Below, piece after piece: positions 33,774 through 44,791 of a stretch of 64,000 nucleotides of DNA. Every line of letters begins with the position of its first letter. The first letter of the stretch is position 1. The position numbers and the translations under genes were made by a program. This DNA comes from Dehalococcoidia bacterium (GTDB taxonomy: Bacteria > Chloroflexota > Dehalococcoidia > Lucifugimonadales > JAGWBF01). Location of the stretch: positions 124,001 through 188,000 of the forward strand of contig JAGWBJ010000003.1 of the NCBI GenBank assembly GCA_021295955.1. Reading direction: 5' to 3'. The notes under the pieces are model-generated. The model was not told the DNA's origin. It worked only from the letters and a program-made list of their open reading frames with translations, and made no database searches.

Positions 33774-35123
33774 TTAGCTCAGGGACTTCAGCAGCCTGAT
33801 CTCGTCGGACAGCAGCCTTGGAGTGAGGAAGTTGGCCCGTATGTGCTCGTGGCCGCTCTGGCCCATCTTGCGGGCCTTAGCCGGTTGTTGAAGGAGGTGC
33901 AAGACCTTTTCTGCGCACTCTTCCACGCTATCTACCAGGTAGCCGTCACGACCGTCTTCGAGCTGTAGGGGTATCCCACCGGCGCGGCCCGCCACGACGG
34001 GGCTCCCCTTCCAGAGGGCCTCGGACACGACCAGTCCGAACCCTTCCCGTATGGACTTCTGGACCACCACGTCGGAGTAGCGTTGGAAGGCGTTGACTTC
34101 GATGCTGCTGGCCGCGGTGTAGTTGGTGAACAGGTAGATGTCGGTGTCGCCCCGGGTGGCCTCGACCACCTGGCCGTATATCTGCCAGCCCTCGGGGTCG
34201 TCCATGGCCAGGTGCCCCAACATGGCGAGTTGGAGGCCCGGCGCCTGCTCTCTGACCATCCTGTACGCCCGTATCACGCCCATGGGGTCTTTCCACGGGT
34301 CGAAGCGCGACACCTGAGTGACCAGGGGCCTGTCCGGGTCGATGCCCAGCCAGTTGACGATTCTCCTGCACAGGTCCCTGCTCAGGGGGAGGTTCTTGGG
34401 GCTCAGTGGGTCGATGGCCGGGGGTATCAGGGATACCTTCTCCCGGGGAAGGTCGGGGGAGACGTACTCGTCCATGGTGAACACCATGGCGTCGTAGGCG
34501 TCGGTGTACGGCCGCAGGAAGTCCCAGACGGCCGGACTGGGCGCCGACGTGTCGATGTGGCAGCGCCACACCCATCTGGCCCCCGCGCCGCCGTGGAGCG
34601 CCCTGATGGGTAGGGGTTGCGGGTCGTGGACGACCACGAAGTCGTAGCCGTCATCCAGGCGCCGGGAGTTCCGCAGGTTGGTGGCCAGATAGGCGTCCCG
34701 GCCGGCGTCGTCCAGCTCGTACGATCCGCCCTGGAGGGCGTTGTGGAAGCCCTTGGTCACGTTGAAGAAGGGGTCGTCGCCGCGGATGGTCTTCCACTGG
34801 GCGTCGATGCCCAGGCTCCTTAGAAGGGGCACGTGAGACCGGAGCAGCTCGGCCACGCCCCCTCCGTATGCCGTGGAGTTCAGGTGGAGCACCCGGGCCC
34901 CCTGCAGGTCCGACGCCAGCGCCTTCAGGGCGTCCACCGTGTCCCGTCCGGCGGTGGCCGCGTAGCTCTCGATGGACAGGTCCCCGACACGTACACTCTC
35001 CAGCCCCTTGCCGGCGAGCTCGTTCGAAACCTCCATGGACGACTCGTGGGAAGCTCCGTTGTCCCTGGGGACGGGACTGGCGGCAACTGTGACGCCGTCG
35101 GTCCCGGTTACGGCTTCCGACAC
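33774..35123 (-). CDS. TreT-like GT4 glycosyltransferase (trehalose synthase type)
   Basis: A 449-residue GT-B glycosyltransferase. The pattern fits trehalose glycosyltransferring synthase TreT, which joins NDP-glucose and glucose to trehalose: LHLNSTAYGGGVAELLRSHV (donor-domain start), YDFVVVHDPQPLPI, WVWRCHIDTSAPSPAVW, then the C-terminal QVSRFDPWKDPMGVI and EGFGLVVSEALWKGSPVVAG, with the GT4 E-x7-E motif. The ~55 N-terminal residues before homology are low complexity; the GTG at 35123 has an AAGGGG site, but a downstream start is possible. It probably makes a compatible solute or a storage/protective sugar. Divergent from the aldolase gene. Confidence 0.87.
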   Translation of the reverse strand: MSEAVTGTDGVTVAASPVPRDNGASHESSMEVSNELAGKGLESVRVGDLSIESYAATAGRDTVDALKALASDLQGARVLHLNSTAYGGGVAELLRSHVPLLRSLGIDAQWKTIRGDDPFFNVTKGFHNALQGGSYELDDAGRDAYLATNLRNSRRLDDGYDFVVVHDPQPLPIRALHGGAGARWVWRCHIDTSAPSPAVWDFLRPYTDAYDAMVFTMDEYVSPDLPREKVSLIPPAIDPLSPKNLPLSRDLCRRIVNWLGIDPDRPLVTQVSRFDPWKDPMGVIRAYRMVREQAPGLQLAMLGHLAMDDPEGWQIYGQVVEATRGDTDIYLFTNYTAASSIEVNAFQRYSDVVVQKSIREGFGLVVSEALWKGSPVVAGRAGGIPLQLEDGRDGYLVDSVEECAEKVLHLLQQPAKARKMGQSGHEHIRANFLTPRLLSDEIRLLKSLS

Positions 35124-35357
35124 TCAACACCCCTTTTCCCTGACCGTCTACCCCTACTGCAAGAATCAAGATACCATACCACACAAGTCAACAAGGACCG
35201 CAACGACGCCGCAACGGGGATTCGTGCGTTCTGACGCAAGGCGGAGGCCAGTGGCCGGCGTCTCGGTCAACCCATGTTGACCGGGGTCTCGCCTCGATGG
35301 TAGCCTGGCCTATGCCGGGCGCCGGCCGGGCGCCGTACGCGCCGTCGAGGAGGTAGG

Positions 35358-36119
35358 ATGGCCGAGATGAGGCAGAACCGGGTCAAGAGGGTCCTGAGGG
35401 AAGGTGGGTGCGCCACCGTGCTGGGCGGGGGGCCCAACACCCCCGACATCATCGACTACATGGGAGAGTCGGGCTTCGACGGCATGTGGCTGGAGACGGA
35501 GCACGGCTCCCTGACCTGGGAGCAGGTGGCCCACATGACCCGCGCCTGCGACCTCTGGGGCGTCACCTCCGTCTGCCGGGTCAACAGCAACGAGCCCTGG
35601 CTCATCACCAGGGCGCTGGACGTGGGCGCCACGGGCATCGTGGTGCCCCATGTCAATAGCAAGGGGGAGGCCGAGCGGGCGGCCAAGTCCGCCAAGTACG
35701 GGCCCGAGGGATATCGGGGGATGTACACCGGGCGGCAGTCCTACGGCGTTGCCGACTACTTCCGGAGGTCCAACGAGGAGACCCTGGTGGTGGCCCTCCT
35801 GGAGGAGACGGAGGCCGTCGACAACCTGGACGAGATACTGTCGGTGGACGGCATAGACGTCTATTTCATGGCCCCGTCGGACTTGGCCCAGACCATGGGA
35901 CATACGGGCCAGCCGCGCCACCCGGAGGTGCTGGCTGTCATCGACCGGTGCATCGAGCGCATCACGGCGGCGGGCAGGGTGGCCGGAGCCCTGGTGTCCG
36001 ACGACACGGTGGAGGGATACATCGAGAAGGGAGCGCGCTTCTTTCTGACGAGCTGGCTCCCGTGGCTCACCGGCGGCGCGAACGGGTTCCTCGCCAAGGT
36101 CCGGGCCAAGGGCGGTTGA
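35358..36119 (+). CDS. HpcH/HpaI aldolase family protein
   Basis: A 253-residue TIM-barrel aldolase of the HpcH/HpaI (2,4-dihydroxyhept-2-ene-1,7-dioate aldolase / citrate lyase) family. Motifs: GFDGMWLETEHGSLTWEQV, R-V-N (CRVNSNEPW), metal-binding LLEETEAVDNLDEIL and YFMAPSDLAQTMG. It cleaves or forms C-C bonds of hydroxy-oxo acids with a divalent metal. ATG at 35358 is preceded by GAGGAGG. It is followed on the same strand by an NAD-dependent epimerase, ~90 bp later. Confidence 0.9.
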   Translation: MAEMRQNRVKRVLREGGCATVLGGGPNTPDIIDYMGESGFDGMWLETEHGSLTWEQVAHMTRACDLWGVTSVCRVNSNEPWLITRALDVGATGIVVPHVNSKGEAERAAKSAKYGPEGYRGMYTGRQSYGVADYFRRSNEETLVVALLEETEAVDNLDEILSVDGIDVYFMAPSDLAQTMGHTGQPRHPEVLAVIDRCIERITAAGRVAGALVSDDTVEGYIEKGARFFLTSWLPWLTGGANGFLAKVRAKGG

Positions 36120-36207
36120 GCCGTGACCCCGGCCTGCTCCTTAGGCCGTAGGCCGGACGGTCAAGTGACAACGTGACGGGCCCCGCGGGCCCGGAAAGGC
36201 GGACAAC

Positions 36208-37188
36208 GTGGCTACTCTGGTGACCGGCGGGACGGGTTTCGTCGCCAGCAACATCGTGAAGACCCTGGCCCAGCGAGGGCACGAGGTCGTGTGTTTCGAC
36301 CTGGTGCCGCCCAACGACATGGTGAAGGCGTACCACTCGGAGCACTCCTCATCCATCACCTACGTTCAGGGGGACATCCTGAAGCCCGGGGACCTGGAGG
36401 GGGCGGCCGCCGGTCGCAACGTCACCAAGATCGTCCACGCCGCCGTGTTCACCGGCATCCGCCGGGACATCGAGCGGGACCGCAGCCGCTCCATCGTGGA
36501 CATCAACGTGACCGGCACGGCCAACCTGCTGGACTTGGCCACGACCCTGTCCATGGAGAGGTTTCTTTACGTGAGCTCCGGCTCGGTATACGGCGAGGGG
36601 CTCGACCCCGGCGGCGTCCTTCAGGAGGAGATCCAGCTCCACCCGCACACGCTGTACGCCTCGACCAAGTACGCCAGCGAGCTCCTCACCCGCCGCTACG
36701 GGGAGCTGCACGGGTTCCGGACCGTGAGCACGCGCCTGAGCTCCCCCTACGGCCCCATGGAGAGGGTCACCGGCCACCGGGCCGTGATGTCCGTCCTGTA
36801 CGAGTGGACGCGGGACGTGGTCCGCGGCGACTCCATACGTCTCGGCGACCGCACCGCCAGCCGTGACTACACCTACGTGGCCGACACCGCCTCGGCGATA
36901 TGCTCCATACTAGACCACGCGTCCCTGTCTTACGGCGAGTACAACATCGCCTCCGGCTATGCTCCTACGCTGGAGGAGATCGCCCGGGCCATGAAGGAGG
37001 CCAGGCCGTCGGTACAGATCGTCGACGACCCCGCCCACCAGGAGCAGAGCCTCCGCCCGGACACGGCCCGGGGCTGTATGGACGTGACGCGCCTGCGGGA
37101 GGACGTGGGGTTCCGGCCGGCCTACGACCTGGTGTCGGGCATCAGGGAGTACCTGGAGTGGCGGGAGGCCTCGGGCTTCCGGGACTGA
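36208..37188 (+). CDS. NAD-dependent epimerase/dehydratase (extended SDR)
   Basis: A 326-residue extended SDR. The NAD-binding motif is TGGTGFVASNIVKTL (6-20), and the catalytic tyrosine/lysine are in YASTKYASELL, preceded by FLYVSSGSVYGEG with the catalytic serine. The C-terminal RDYTYVADTASAI is the sugar-nucleotide binding region. Such enzymes epimerise or dehydrate NDP-sugars, although SAR202-type homologues often act on other substrates. The start is GTG at 36208. It follows the aldolase gene and ends 19 bp before a convergent SDR. Confidence 0.9.
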   Translation: MATLVTGGTGFVASNIVKTLAQRGHEVVCFDLVPPNDMVKAYHSEHSSSITYVQGDILKPGDLEGAAAGRNVTKIVHAAVFTGIRRDIERDRSRSIVDINVTGTANLLDLATTLSMERFLYVSSGSVYGEGLDPGGVLQEEIQLHPHTLYASTKYASELLTRRYGELHGFRTVSTRLSSPYGPMERVTGHRAVMSVLYEWTRDVVRGDSIRLGDRTASRDYTYVADTASAICSILDHASLSYGEYNIASGYAPTLEEIARAMKEARPSVQIVDDPAHQEQSLRPDTARGCMDVTRLREDVGFRPAYDLVSGIREYLEWREASGFRD

Positions 37189-37207
37189 CCGCTCTACGTC
37201 CGGGGCC

Positions 37208-38116
37208 CTACGCCTGGGGCGGAGGGGCTGGGGCCGGGTTGGGCAGCTCGATGCCTATGGTGGCCGGGAACACCCGGACCAGGTCCTCCACGCTCCACCG
37301 CCCCTCGGCATGGATGGTCTTCACGGCCTCCGGCTCGTTGAGGAGGCTCACCAGTCCCCCGGCAACGTGGAAGACGTGTCCGTTGACGTGGCCCGCCTCC
37401 TCCGACGCCAGCCAGACGGTGAACGGCGCCAGGTCGTCGGCGTCTCCCCGCACCGCCTCGGTGGCGTCTCCGCCGCCTCCCGATATCCCCCGTTGGGACC
37501 GCAGGTCCCGCGCCGCGCCGGGTACGCTGACGATCATGCGGGTGGAGGCGCTGGGGGAGATGGCGTTGGCCGTGACGCCGTAGCGGCCCATGTCCCTGGC
37601 CACCACCCGAGTGAACCCGGCGATGCCGTCTTTGGCCGCTCCATAGTTGGCCTGCCCCGAGTTGCCGTAGAGGCCCGAAGTGGAGCTGAAGGTGATGACC
37701 CGTCCGGAGCGCTGCTGGCGGAACAGGATGCAGGCGTGCTTGACCACGGCGAAGGTGCCCTTCAGGTGCACGGCGATGACGTCGTCCCACACCATGCGGT
37801 CCCGGAGTATTCCGTGGCACGTGACGACGACGTCCAGCTTGCCAAAGGCATCGATGGCGGCTTGGACCGCGGCCTCGCCGCCCTCCATGGTTGCCACGGA
37901 CTCGTGGCAGGCCACGGCGATGCCGCCGGCCTCGGTTATCTCTCTGACCACCTGGTCCGCAGGGGTGGCGTCGGACCCCGTTCCATCTATGTTTACCCCC
38001 GGGTCGACGACGACGACCTTGGCCCCCTGCGCGGCCATGAGCAGGGCGATACCCCTCCCGATGCCCCTTCCGGAGCCGGTGACGATGGCTACCTTGTCCT
38101 GGACCAGACCCTCCAC
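37208..38116 (-). CDS. Short-chain dehydrogenase/reductase (MaoC/hotdog cluster)
   Basis: A 302-residue classical SDR with an extended C-terminus. TGSGRGIGRGIALLMA is the nucleotide-binding motif, and the catalytic Ser-Tyr-Lys are in TFSSTSGLYGNSGQANYGAAKDGI. The pattern resembles peroxisomal-type 3-hydroxyacyl-CoA dehydrogenases (multifunctional-enzyme-2-like). The start is GTG at 38116 after GGAGGTGA. A near-identical stretch, 37687-37960, is shared with the SDR at 38355-39257, showing recent duplication or gene conversion. With the two hotdog proteins downstream of that paralog, it suggests a fatty acyl-CoA pathway. Confidence 0.9.
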   Translation of the reverse strand: MEGLVQDKVAIVTGSGRGIGRGIALLMAAQGAKVVVVDPGVNIDGTGSDATPADQVVREITEAGGIAVACHESVATMEGGEAAVQAAIDAFGKLDVVVTCHGILRDRMVWDDVIAVHLKGTFAVVKHACILFRQQRSGRVITFSSTSGLYGNSGQANYGAAKDGIAGFTRVVARDMGRYGVTANAISPSASTRMIVSVPGAARDLRSQRGISGGGGDATEAVRGDADDLAPFTVWLASEEAGHVNGHVFHVAGGLVSLLNEPEAVKTIHAEGRWSVEDLVRVFPATIGIELPNPAPAPPPQA

Positions 38117-38154
38117 GGTGGGTCACCTCCCATATCGGGCTTCACCTCTATAGT

Positions 38155-38345
38155 CATTCCCGTATCGCGCCCCTCGTCGTCACTCCCGTATTGCGCCCCT
38201 CATCGTCGCTCCCGCGAAAGCGGGAGTCCACGCACCCCCACTCCACCCCTGGATTCCTGCCCCTGTGTCAGGGCACGAGGGCGGGCTCTTCGCCGGAAAG
38301 ACGGGTTGGGGGGACCCAATGTCATTCCGGGCCGGAGGCGAGGCA
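38155..38345. repeat. Palindromic intergenic repeat between the two SDR genes
   Basis: Contains a tandem of GTC(A/G)(C/T)TCCCGTATTGCGCCCCTC-like units (38153-38209) and GCTCCCGCGAAAGCGGGAG, related to the palindromes at 6495 and 33400. It fills the spacer between the SDR paralogs; no gene is seen. Confidence 0.6.
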
Positions 38346-38354
38346 TCCTGGCTC

Positions 38355-39257
38355 TCAGGACGTTGGCGCAGGGGCCGGGTTGCCGATGCCCCGGGTAAGG
38401 TAGTCCCGGGCCAGGGGCGCGAGGACGTCCAGGGACCACTGGCCGTCGTTGTATATGCAGCGTTCCGGCCTGGGCTGGGACATCAGGGCCACGTCGCCCC
38501 CGTAGACCAGGAAGGTCTGGCCGTTGACGTTGGAGGCGTAGTCGCTGGCCAGGTACACCACGAACGGCGCCACGTCGTCTGGGTCGGCGGTGCCCAGGTC
38601 CTCCTCGCCGGCGATGCCTGCCACGCCCCCCTGGGCCCTGATGGCGCTGGCCGAGGCCGGTATGTTGCCGATCATGCGCGTCTGCGCCCGGGGCGCGATG
38701 GAGTTGGCGGTCACCCCGTAGCGTCCCATGTCCCGGGCCACGACCTTTGTGAACCCGGCGATGCCCGACTTGGCGGCGCCGTAGTTGGCCTGTCCCGAGT
38801 TGCCCACCAACCCCGATTCGGAGGTGAAGGTGATGACCCGTCCGGACCGCTGCTGGCGGAACAGGATGCAGGCGTGCTTGACCACGGCGAAGGTGCCCTT
38901 CAGGTGCACGGCGATGACGTCGTCCCTGAACACCATTCGGTCCCGGAGTATTCCGTGACAGGTCACGACGACATCCAGCTTGCCAAAGGCATCGATGGCG
39001 GCCTGGACCGCCGCCTCGCCGCCCTCCATGGTTGCCACGGACTCGTGGCAGGCCGCGGCGACCCCGCCGGCCTCGGTTATCTCTCTGACTACCTGGTCCG
39101 CCGGGGTGGCGTCGGCCCCCGTGCCGTCCACGTTCACGCCGGGGTCGACGACCACAACCTTGGCCCCCTGGGCGGCCATGAGCATCGCCACGCCCCGGCC
39201 GATGCCCCGTCCGGCGCCGGTCACGACGGCCACCTTGTCTTTCACCACGTCGGGCAT
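38355..39257 (-). CDS. Short-chain dehydrogenase/reductase (tandem paralog)
   Basis: A 300-residue SDR, paralog of the next gene (37208-38116). VTGAGRGIGRGVAMLMAAQG is the cofactor site, and SESGLVGNSGQANYGAAKSG carries the catalytic Tyr and Lys. Its C-terminus differs (VYGGDVALMSQPRPERCIYND), so the two may act on different acyl-CoAs. ATG at 39257 follows GAGGAG, and the longer frame to 39290 is unlikely. Two hotdog-fold dehydratase genes lie directly upstream on the same strand, so all are probably co-transcribed. Confidence 0.9.
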   Translation of the reverse strand: MPDVVKDKVAVVTGAGRGIGRGVAMLMAAQGAKVVVVDPGVNVDGTGADATPADQVVREITEAGGVAAACHESVATMEGGEAAVQAAIDAFGKLDVVVTCHGILRDRMVFRDDVIAVHLKGTFAVVKHACILFRQQRSGRVITFTSESGLVGNSGQANYGAAKSGIAGFTKVVARDMGRYGVTANSIAPRAQTRMIGNIPASASAIRAQGGVAGIAGEEDLGTADPDDVAPFVVYLASDYASNVNGQTFLVYGGDVALMSQPRPERCIYNDGQWSLDVLAPLARDYLTRGIGNPAPAPTS

Positions 39258-39311
39258 ATCACGCTCCTCGTTGCCGGGACCCGTCGGCACGGGGCCTCTC
39301 CATGGACTCCC

Positions 39312-39740
39312 CTATGCGCCTTGTCGGGACAGCCGCAGGGTGGCGGCGCCCTTGGTGGTGGTCTCTCCCTTGCCGTTCTCCAGCCAGATGTCGCAGTCCA
39401 CCAAGTGCTCGCCGTCCTGGACGTACTTGCGCGTCACGGTGCCTTTGCACACCAACGTGTCCCCGGGAACGTCCATGCCTCGGTACTGGCACGACAGCTT
39501 CTTGAGGGCGCCGTCCTCGCCCGCCCAGCCGGTTACGAGCTGGGCCAGGAAGGCGTTCTTAAGGGCCCCGTGGATGATGGGGCCCGGAAGCTCGTTGGCT
39601 TGGGCGTAGTCCTTGTCGTAGTGGATCTCGTAGAAGTCCCCCGACGCTCCCGCGTACTGCACAAGCTGGCGGGTCGTGGGGCGCTTGATCAGGGCCGGTA
39701 TCTCGGCCCCCTCCTCAACGTCGTTCCAGAATACTCCCAT
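39312..39740 (-). CDS. MaoC-like hotdog-fold dehydratase (hydratase 2)
   Basis: A 142-residue MaoC-like protein. The R-hydratase motif appears as YAGASGDFYEIHYDKDYAQ, containing the Asp and His of the active site, followed by GPIIHGALKNAFLAQL. It hydrates trans-enoyl-CoA in fatty acid or hydroxy acid metabolism. ATG at 39740 is preceded by GGGGGAAG; TTG at 39752 is less likely. It pairs with the larger hotdog protein at 39768-40223; such pairs often form a heterodimer. Confidence 0.88.
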   Translation of the reverse strand: MGVFWNDVEEGAEIPALIKRPTTRQLVQYAGASGDFYEIHYDKDYAQANELPGPIIHGALKNAFLAQLVTGWAGEDGALKKLSCQYRGMDVPGDTLVCKGTVTRKYVQDGEHLVDCDIWLENGKGETTTKGAATLRLSRQGA

Positions 39741-39767
39741 TGCTTCCCCCAAGGCCTGGTCGAACGG

Positions 39768-40223
39768 CTAGTAGTAGATCAGGGTGTTTCGCTGGGTGGC
39801 CACCGTCTCGCCAAGCTGGTTGGTGTAGGTGAACTCCAGGACGGTGAACAGCATCGTCCCCAGCCTCCCGGACCTCTCCCACAGGTCGGCGATGCGCACC
39901 ACGCCCGTGATACGGTCCCCCACTCGCACGGGCTCGAAGTACTCCCAATCGCTCCCCCCGTCCAGCAGCCTGTCGAAGGGCGCATCGGGTAGGGTGGGAC
40001 GCTCCAGTCGAAGGGAGCGCAGGAAAGTCGGCGGCGCTGCCAGTCCCCCCAGCCGGGTCTTGCGGGCGGCCGCCTCGTCGTTGTACAGGGGACTGGGGTC
40101 CCCCACCGCCTCGGCAAACCGGGCTACGGCGCCCTTCTCCACCTCGAGGGTCGCCGGTCCCGATTGGAGGCCCAGCGCCCGCTGGCGCACCTCGTCAGTA
40201 AGGAAGGTGTTCTCCGAGGACAT
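39768..40223 (-). CDS. FAS1-like hotdog dehydratase (MaoC N-terminal domain type)
   Basis: A 151-residue hotdog protein of the FAS1-like dehydratase (MaoC N-terminal) type. It lacks the classical active-site pair of hydratase 2 and likely serves as the substrate-binding half of a heterodimer with the adjacent MaoC protein. Visible segments are VEKGAVARFAEAVGDPSPLYNDEAAA and DGGSDWEYFEPVRVGDRITG. The start is ATG at 40223; the open frame beyond it is not coding. Confidence 0.85.
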   Translation of the reverse strand: MSSENTFLTDEVRQRALGLQSGPATLEVEKGAVARFAEAVGDPSPLYNDEAAARKTRLGGLAAPPTFLRSLRLERPTLPDAPFDRLLDGGSDWEYFEPVRVGDRITGVVRIADLWERSGRLGTMLFTVLEFTYTNQLGETVATQRNTLIYY

Positions 40224-40302
40224 TAGACTCCCTGGCGGACCCCCTGGCTTCGTACCGCCTGGAGTGTACAAGGGGGCCCCAGGGGTGTCAAGGTAGCGCC
40301 GG

Positions 40303-42489
<2,187 letters not shown>

Positions 42490-42687
42490 CGGGTATAGGA
42501 GCACGGCCTATGGGCTGCGCGTATACTGTACTTGCCATCCGTCGGCGGGACAAGGGGCGGCTGCCACTCCAGACCGAGTGTGGACAGACCGATTCGGGTT
42601 GACTATCATGGTTCGCAAAGGGCCCCCGGCGGGCCCCGAAGGCGGCCTGGAACACCGAGGGGAAACAGGGCCACGGAGGTAGCGAGG

Positions 42688-44637
42688 GTGGTAGAACAGA
42701 CGGGCAACATCGACGCACTGCTCCAGGAGGAGCGCAGGTTCCCTCCTCCTGAGGAGTTTGCGCGGAAGGCGAATATCCGGGACCCGGGAGTCTACGACGA
42801 GGCCGACAGGGACTTCGAGGGGTTCTGGGCCCGCTTCGCCGAGGAGCTGCACTGGTTCAAGAAGTGGGACAAGGTGCTGGAATGGGACCCGCCCTTCGTC
42901 AAGTGGTTCGTTGGCGGCAAGACCAACGTCGCCTACAACTGCCTGGACAGGCACCTGGGCGCACGCAGGAACAAGGCCGCCCTGGTGTGGGAAGGGGAGC
43001 CCGGCGACTGGAAGGTGTACACCTACTGGGACCTTCACCGGGAGGTGTGCAAGGCCGCCAACGCCCTGAAGAGTCTGGGAGTACGCAAGGGCGACCGGGT
43101 TACCATCTACCTGCCCATGGTCCCCGAGCTGGCCATCGCCGTGCTGGCCTGCGCCCGCATCGGCGCTCCCCACAGCGTCGTCTTCGGGGGCTTCAGCATC
43201 GAGGCCCTGCGGGACCGCATCAACGACTCCCAGGCCAAGGTGCTAATCACCGCTGACGGGGGATACCGCCGGGGCAACGTTCTGGCCCTGAAGGGGAACG
43301 CCGACGCCTCCCTGGAGGGCGCACCCACGGTGGAGAAGGTGCTGGTGGTGCGGCGCACCGGCACCGCCGACGACCAGATGGTCGCCGGCAGGGACGTGTG
43401 GTGGCACGATCTCGTCGACGCCCAGTCCGCCAAGTGCGACGCCGAGCCCATGGACGCCGAGGACATCCTGTACCTGCTGTACACCAGCGGCACCACCGGC
43501 AAGCCCAAGGGCATCGTCCACACCACCGCGGGCTACATGGTGGGGACCTACGCCACCGCCAAATGGGTGTTCGACCTTAAAGAAGACGACGTCTACTGGT
43601 GCACCGCGGACATCGGCTGGGTGACGGGCCACAGCTACATCGTGTACGGCCCCCTTGCCAACGGCGCCACGACGGTCATGTACGAGGGCTCTCCGGACTA
43701 TCCCGACCGGGACCGTTTCTGGGCCATAGTGGAGAAGTACGGGGCCACCATCTGCTACACGGCGCCCACGGCTATCCGGACCTTCATGCGCTGGGGCGAA
43801 GAGTTCCCCAAGAGGCGCGATTTGTCCTCTCTGCGGCTGTTGGGCAGCGTCGGAGAGCCCATCAACCCCGAGGCGTGGATGTGGTACTGGCAGAACATCG
43901 GCGGCGGCAGGTGCCCCGTGGTGGACACCTGGTGGCAGACGGAGACGGGGCAGATACTGATAGCCCCGCTGCCCGGCATCACCACACTCAAGCCAGGCTC
44001 GGCCACCAGGCCCTTCCCGGGCATCCAAGCCGAGGTCGTGGACGAGGCCGGGGTTCCGGTGGGCGCCGGCCAGGGCGGCTACCTGGTCCTGCAGAGGCCG
44101 TGGCCCGGAATGCTCCGGACCATATACGGCGACCCCGACCGGTACGTGGAGCAGTATTGGTCCCGCTATCCCGACACGTACTTCACCGCCGACGGCTGCA
44201 AGAGAGACGAGGACGGCTACTTCTGGCTCCTGGGCCGCGTCGACGACGTCATCAACGTGTCCGCCCACCGCATCTCCACCATGGAGGTGGAGAGCGCCCT
44301 GGTGGACCATGAGGCCGTGGCCGAGGCGGCCTCCATCGGCAGGAGTCACGACGTGAAAGGCCAGGCCGTCGTAGCCTTCGTCACCCTCAAGGAGAGTGTA
44401 CCGGCCTCCGACGCCTTGGTCGCCGAGCTGAAGCAGCACGTGGCCACCAAGATAGGGGCCATCGCGAGGCCCGACGACATATTTTTCACGGCCGAGCTCC
44501 CCAAGACCCGCAGCCAGAAGATCATGCGCCGCCTCTTGCGGGACGTGGCCGAGGGGAGGGCCCTGGGGGACACCACGACCCTGGCCGACCCGGCGGTGGT
44601 GGAGTCGCTGAAGGCCCAGTACGACGACGACGAGTAG
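42688..44637 (+). CDS. acs: Acetyl-CoA synthetase
   Basis: A 649-residue AMP-forming acyl-CoA ligase. It activates acetate (or propionate) via acetyl-AMP to acetyl-CoA. Motifs: A3 [21 protein letters not shown]4/A5 [11 protein letters not shown]8 [20 protein letters not shown] and A10 [12 protein letters not shown], in which the acetylatable lysine is present and the usual Gly is Gln. The N-terminal ACS domain ([25 protein letters not shown]) is typical. Start GTG at 42688 follows GGAGGT by seven bases, and the frame upstream is not homologous. Single gene. Confidence 0.96.
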   Translation: MVEQTGNIDALLQEERRFPPPEEFARKANIRDPGVYDEADRDFEGFWARFAEELHWFKKWDKVLEWDPPFVKWFVGGKTNVAYNCLDRHLGARRNKAALVWEGEPGDWKVYTYWDLHREVCKAANALKSLGVRKGDRVTIYLPMVPELAIAVLACARIGAPHSVVFGGFSIEALRDRINDSQAKVLITADGGYRRGNVLALKGNADASLEGAPTVEKVLVVRRTGTADDQMVAGRDVWWHDLVDAQSAKCDAEPMDAEDILYLLYTSGTTGKPKGIVHTTAGYMVGTYATAKWVFDLKEDDVYWCTADIGWVTGHSYIVYGPLANGATTVMYEGSPDYPDRDRFWAIVEKYGATICYTAPTAIRTFMRWGEEFPKRRDLSSLRLLGSVGEPINPEAWMWYWQNIGGGRCPVVDTWWQTETGQILIAPLPGITTLKPGSATRPFPGIQAEVVDEAGVPVGAGQGGYLVLQRPWPGMLRTIYGDPDRYVEQYWSRYPDTYFTADGCKRDEDGYFWLLGRVDDVINVSAHRISTMEVESALVDHEAVAEAASIGRSHDVKGQAVVAFVTLKESVPASDALVAELKQHVATKIGAIARPDDIFFTAELPKTRSQKIMRRLLRDVAEGRALGDTTTLADPAVVESLKAQYDDDE

Positions 44638-44670
44638 CGTCCGGCTGCCGTGGCGTGGCCCTGCCCCCGA

Positions 44671-44679
44671 TGCTATAAT
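44671..44679 (+). promoter_or_regulatory. Extended -10 promoter upstream of the tandem repeat and CoxL-like gene
   Basis: TGCTATAAT, with perfect TATAAT at 44674-44679 and the TGn extension. No clear -35. The start point would lie near 44686, so the transcript begins just before the 15-bp tandem repeats. Confidence 0.5.
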
Positions 44680-44707
44680 CAGGTCAAACCCAACGTGACC
44701 CCGGGGG

Positions 44708-44791
44708 CGTAGAAGCCCGGGACGTAGAAGCCCGGGACGTAGAAGCCCGGGACGTAGAAGCCCGGGACGTAGAAGCCCGGGACGTAGAGGG
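44708..44791. repeat. 15-bp tandem repeat (five copies plus partial) in the leader of the CoxL-like gene
   Basis: Five perfect copies of CGTAGAAGCCCGGGA (44708-44782) are followed by a partial CGTAGAGGG (44783-44791). Each unit contains CCCGGG. The repeat lies between the promoter and the first start codon. It is open in the frame of the downstream gene (R-R-S-P-G repeats) but contains no start codon. The last partial unit provides the AGAGGG ribosome site. Confidence 0.95.

Noticed and set aside
44708-44791. Tandem 15-bp repeats as a CRISPR array
   Set aside because: The copies are directly adjacent without spacers, far shorter than CRISPR repeats, and no cas genes are present.
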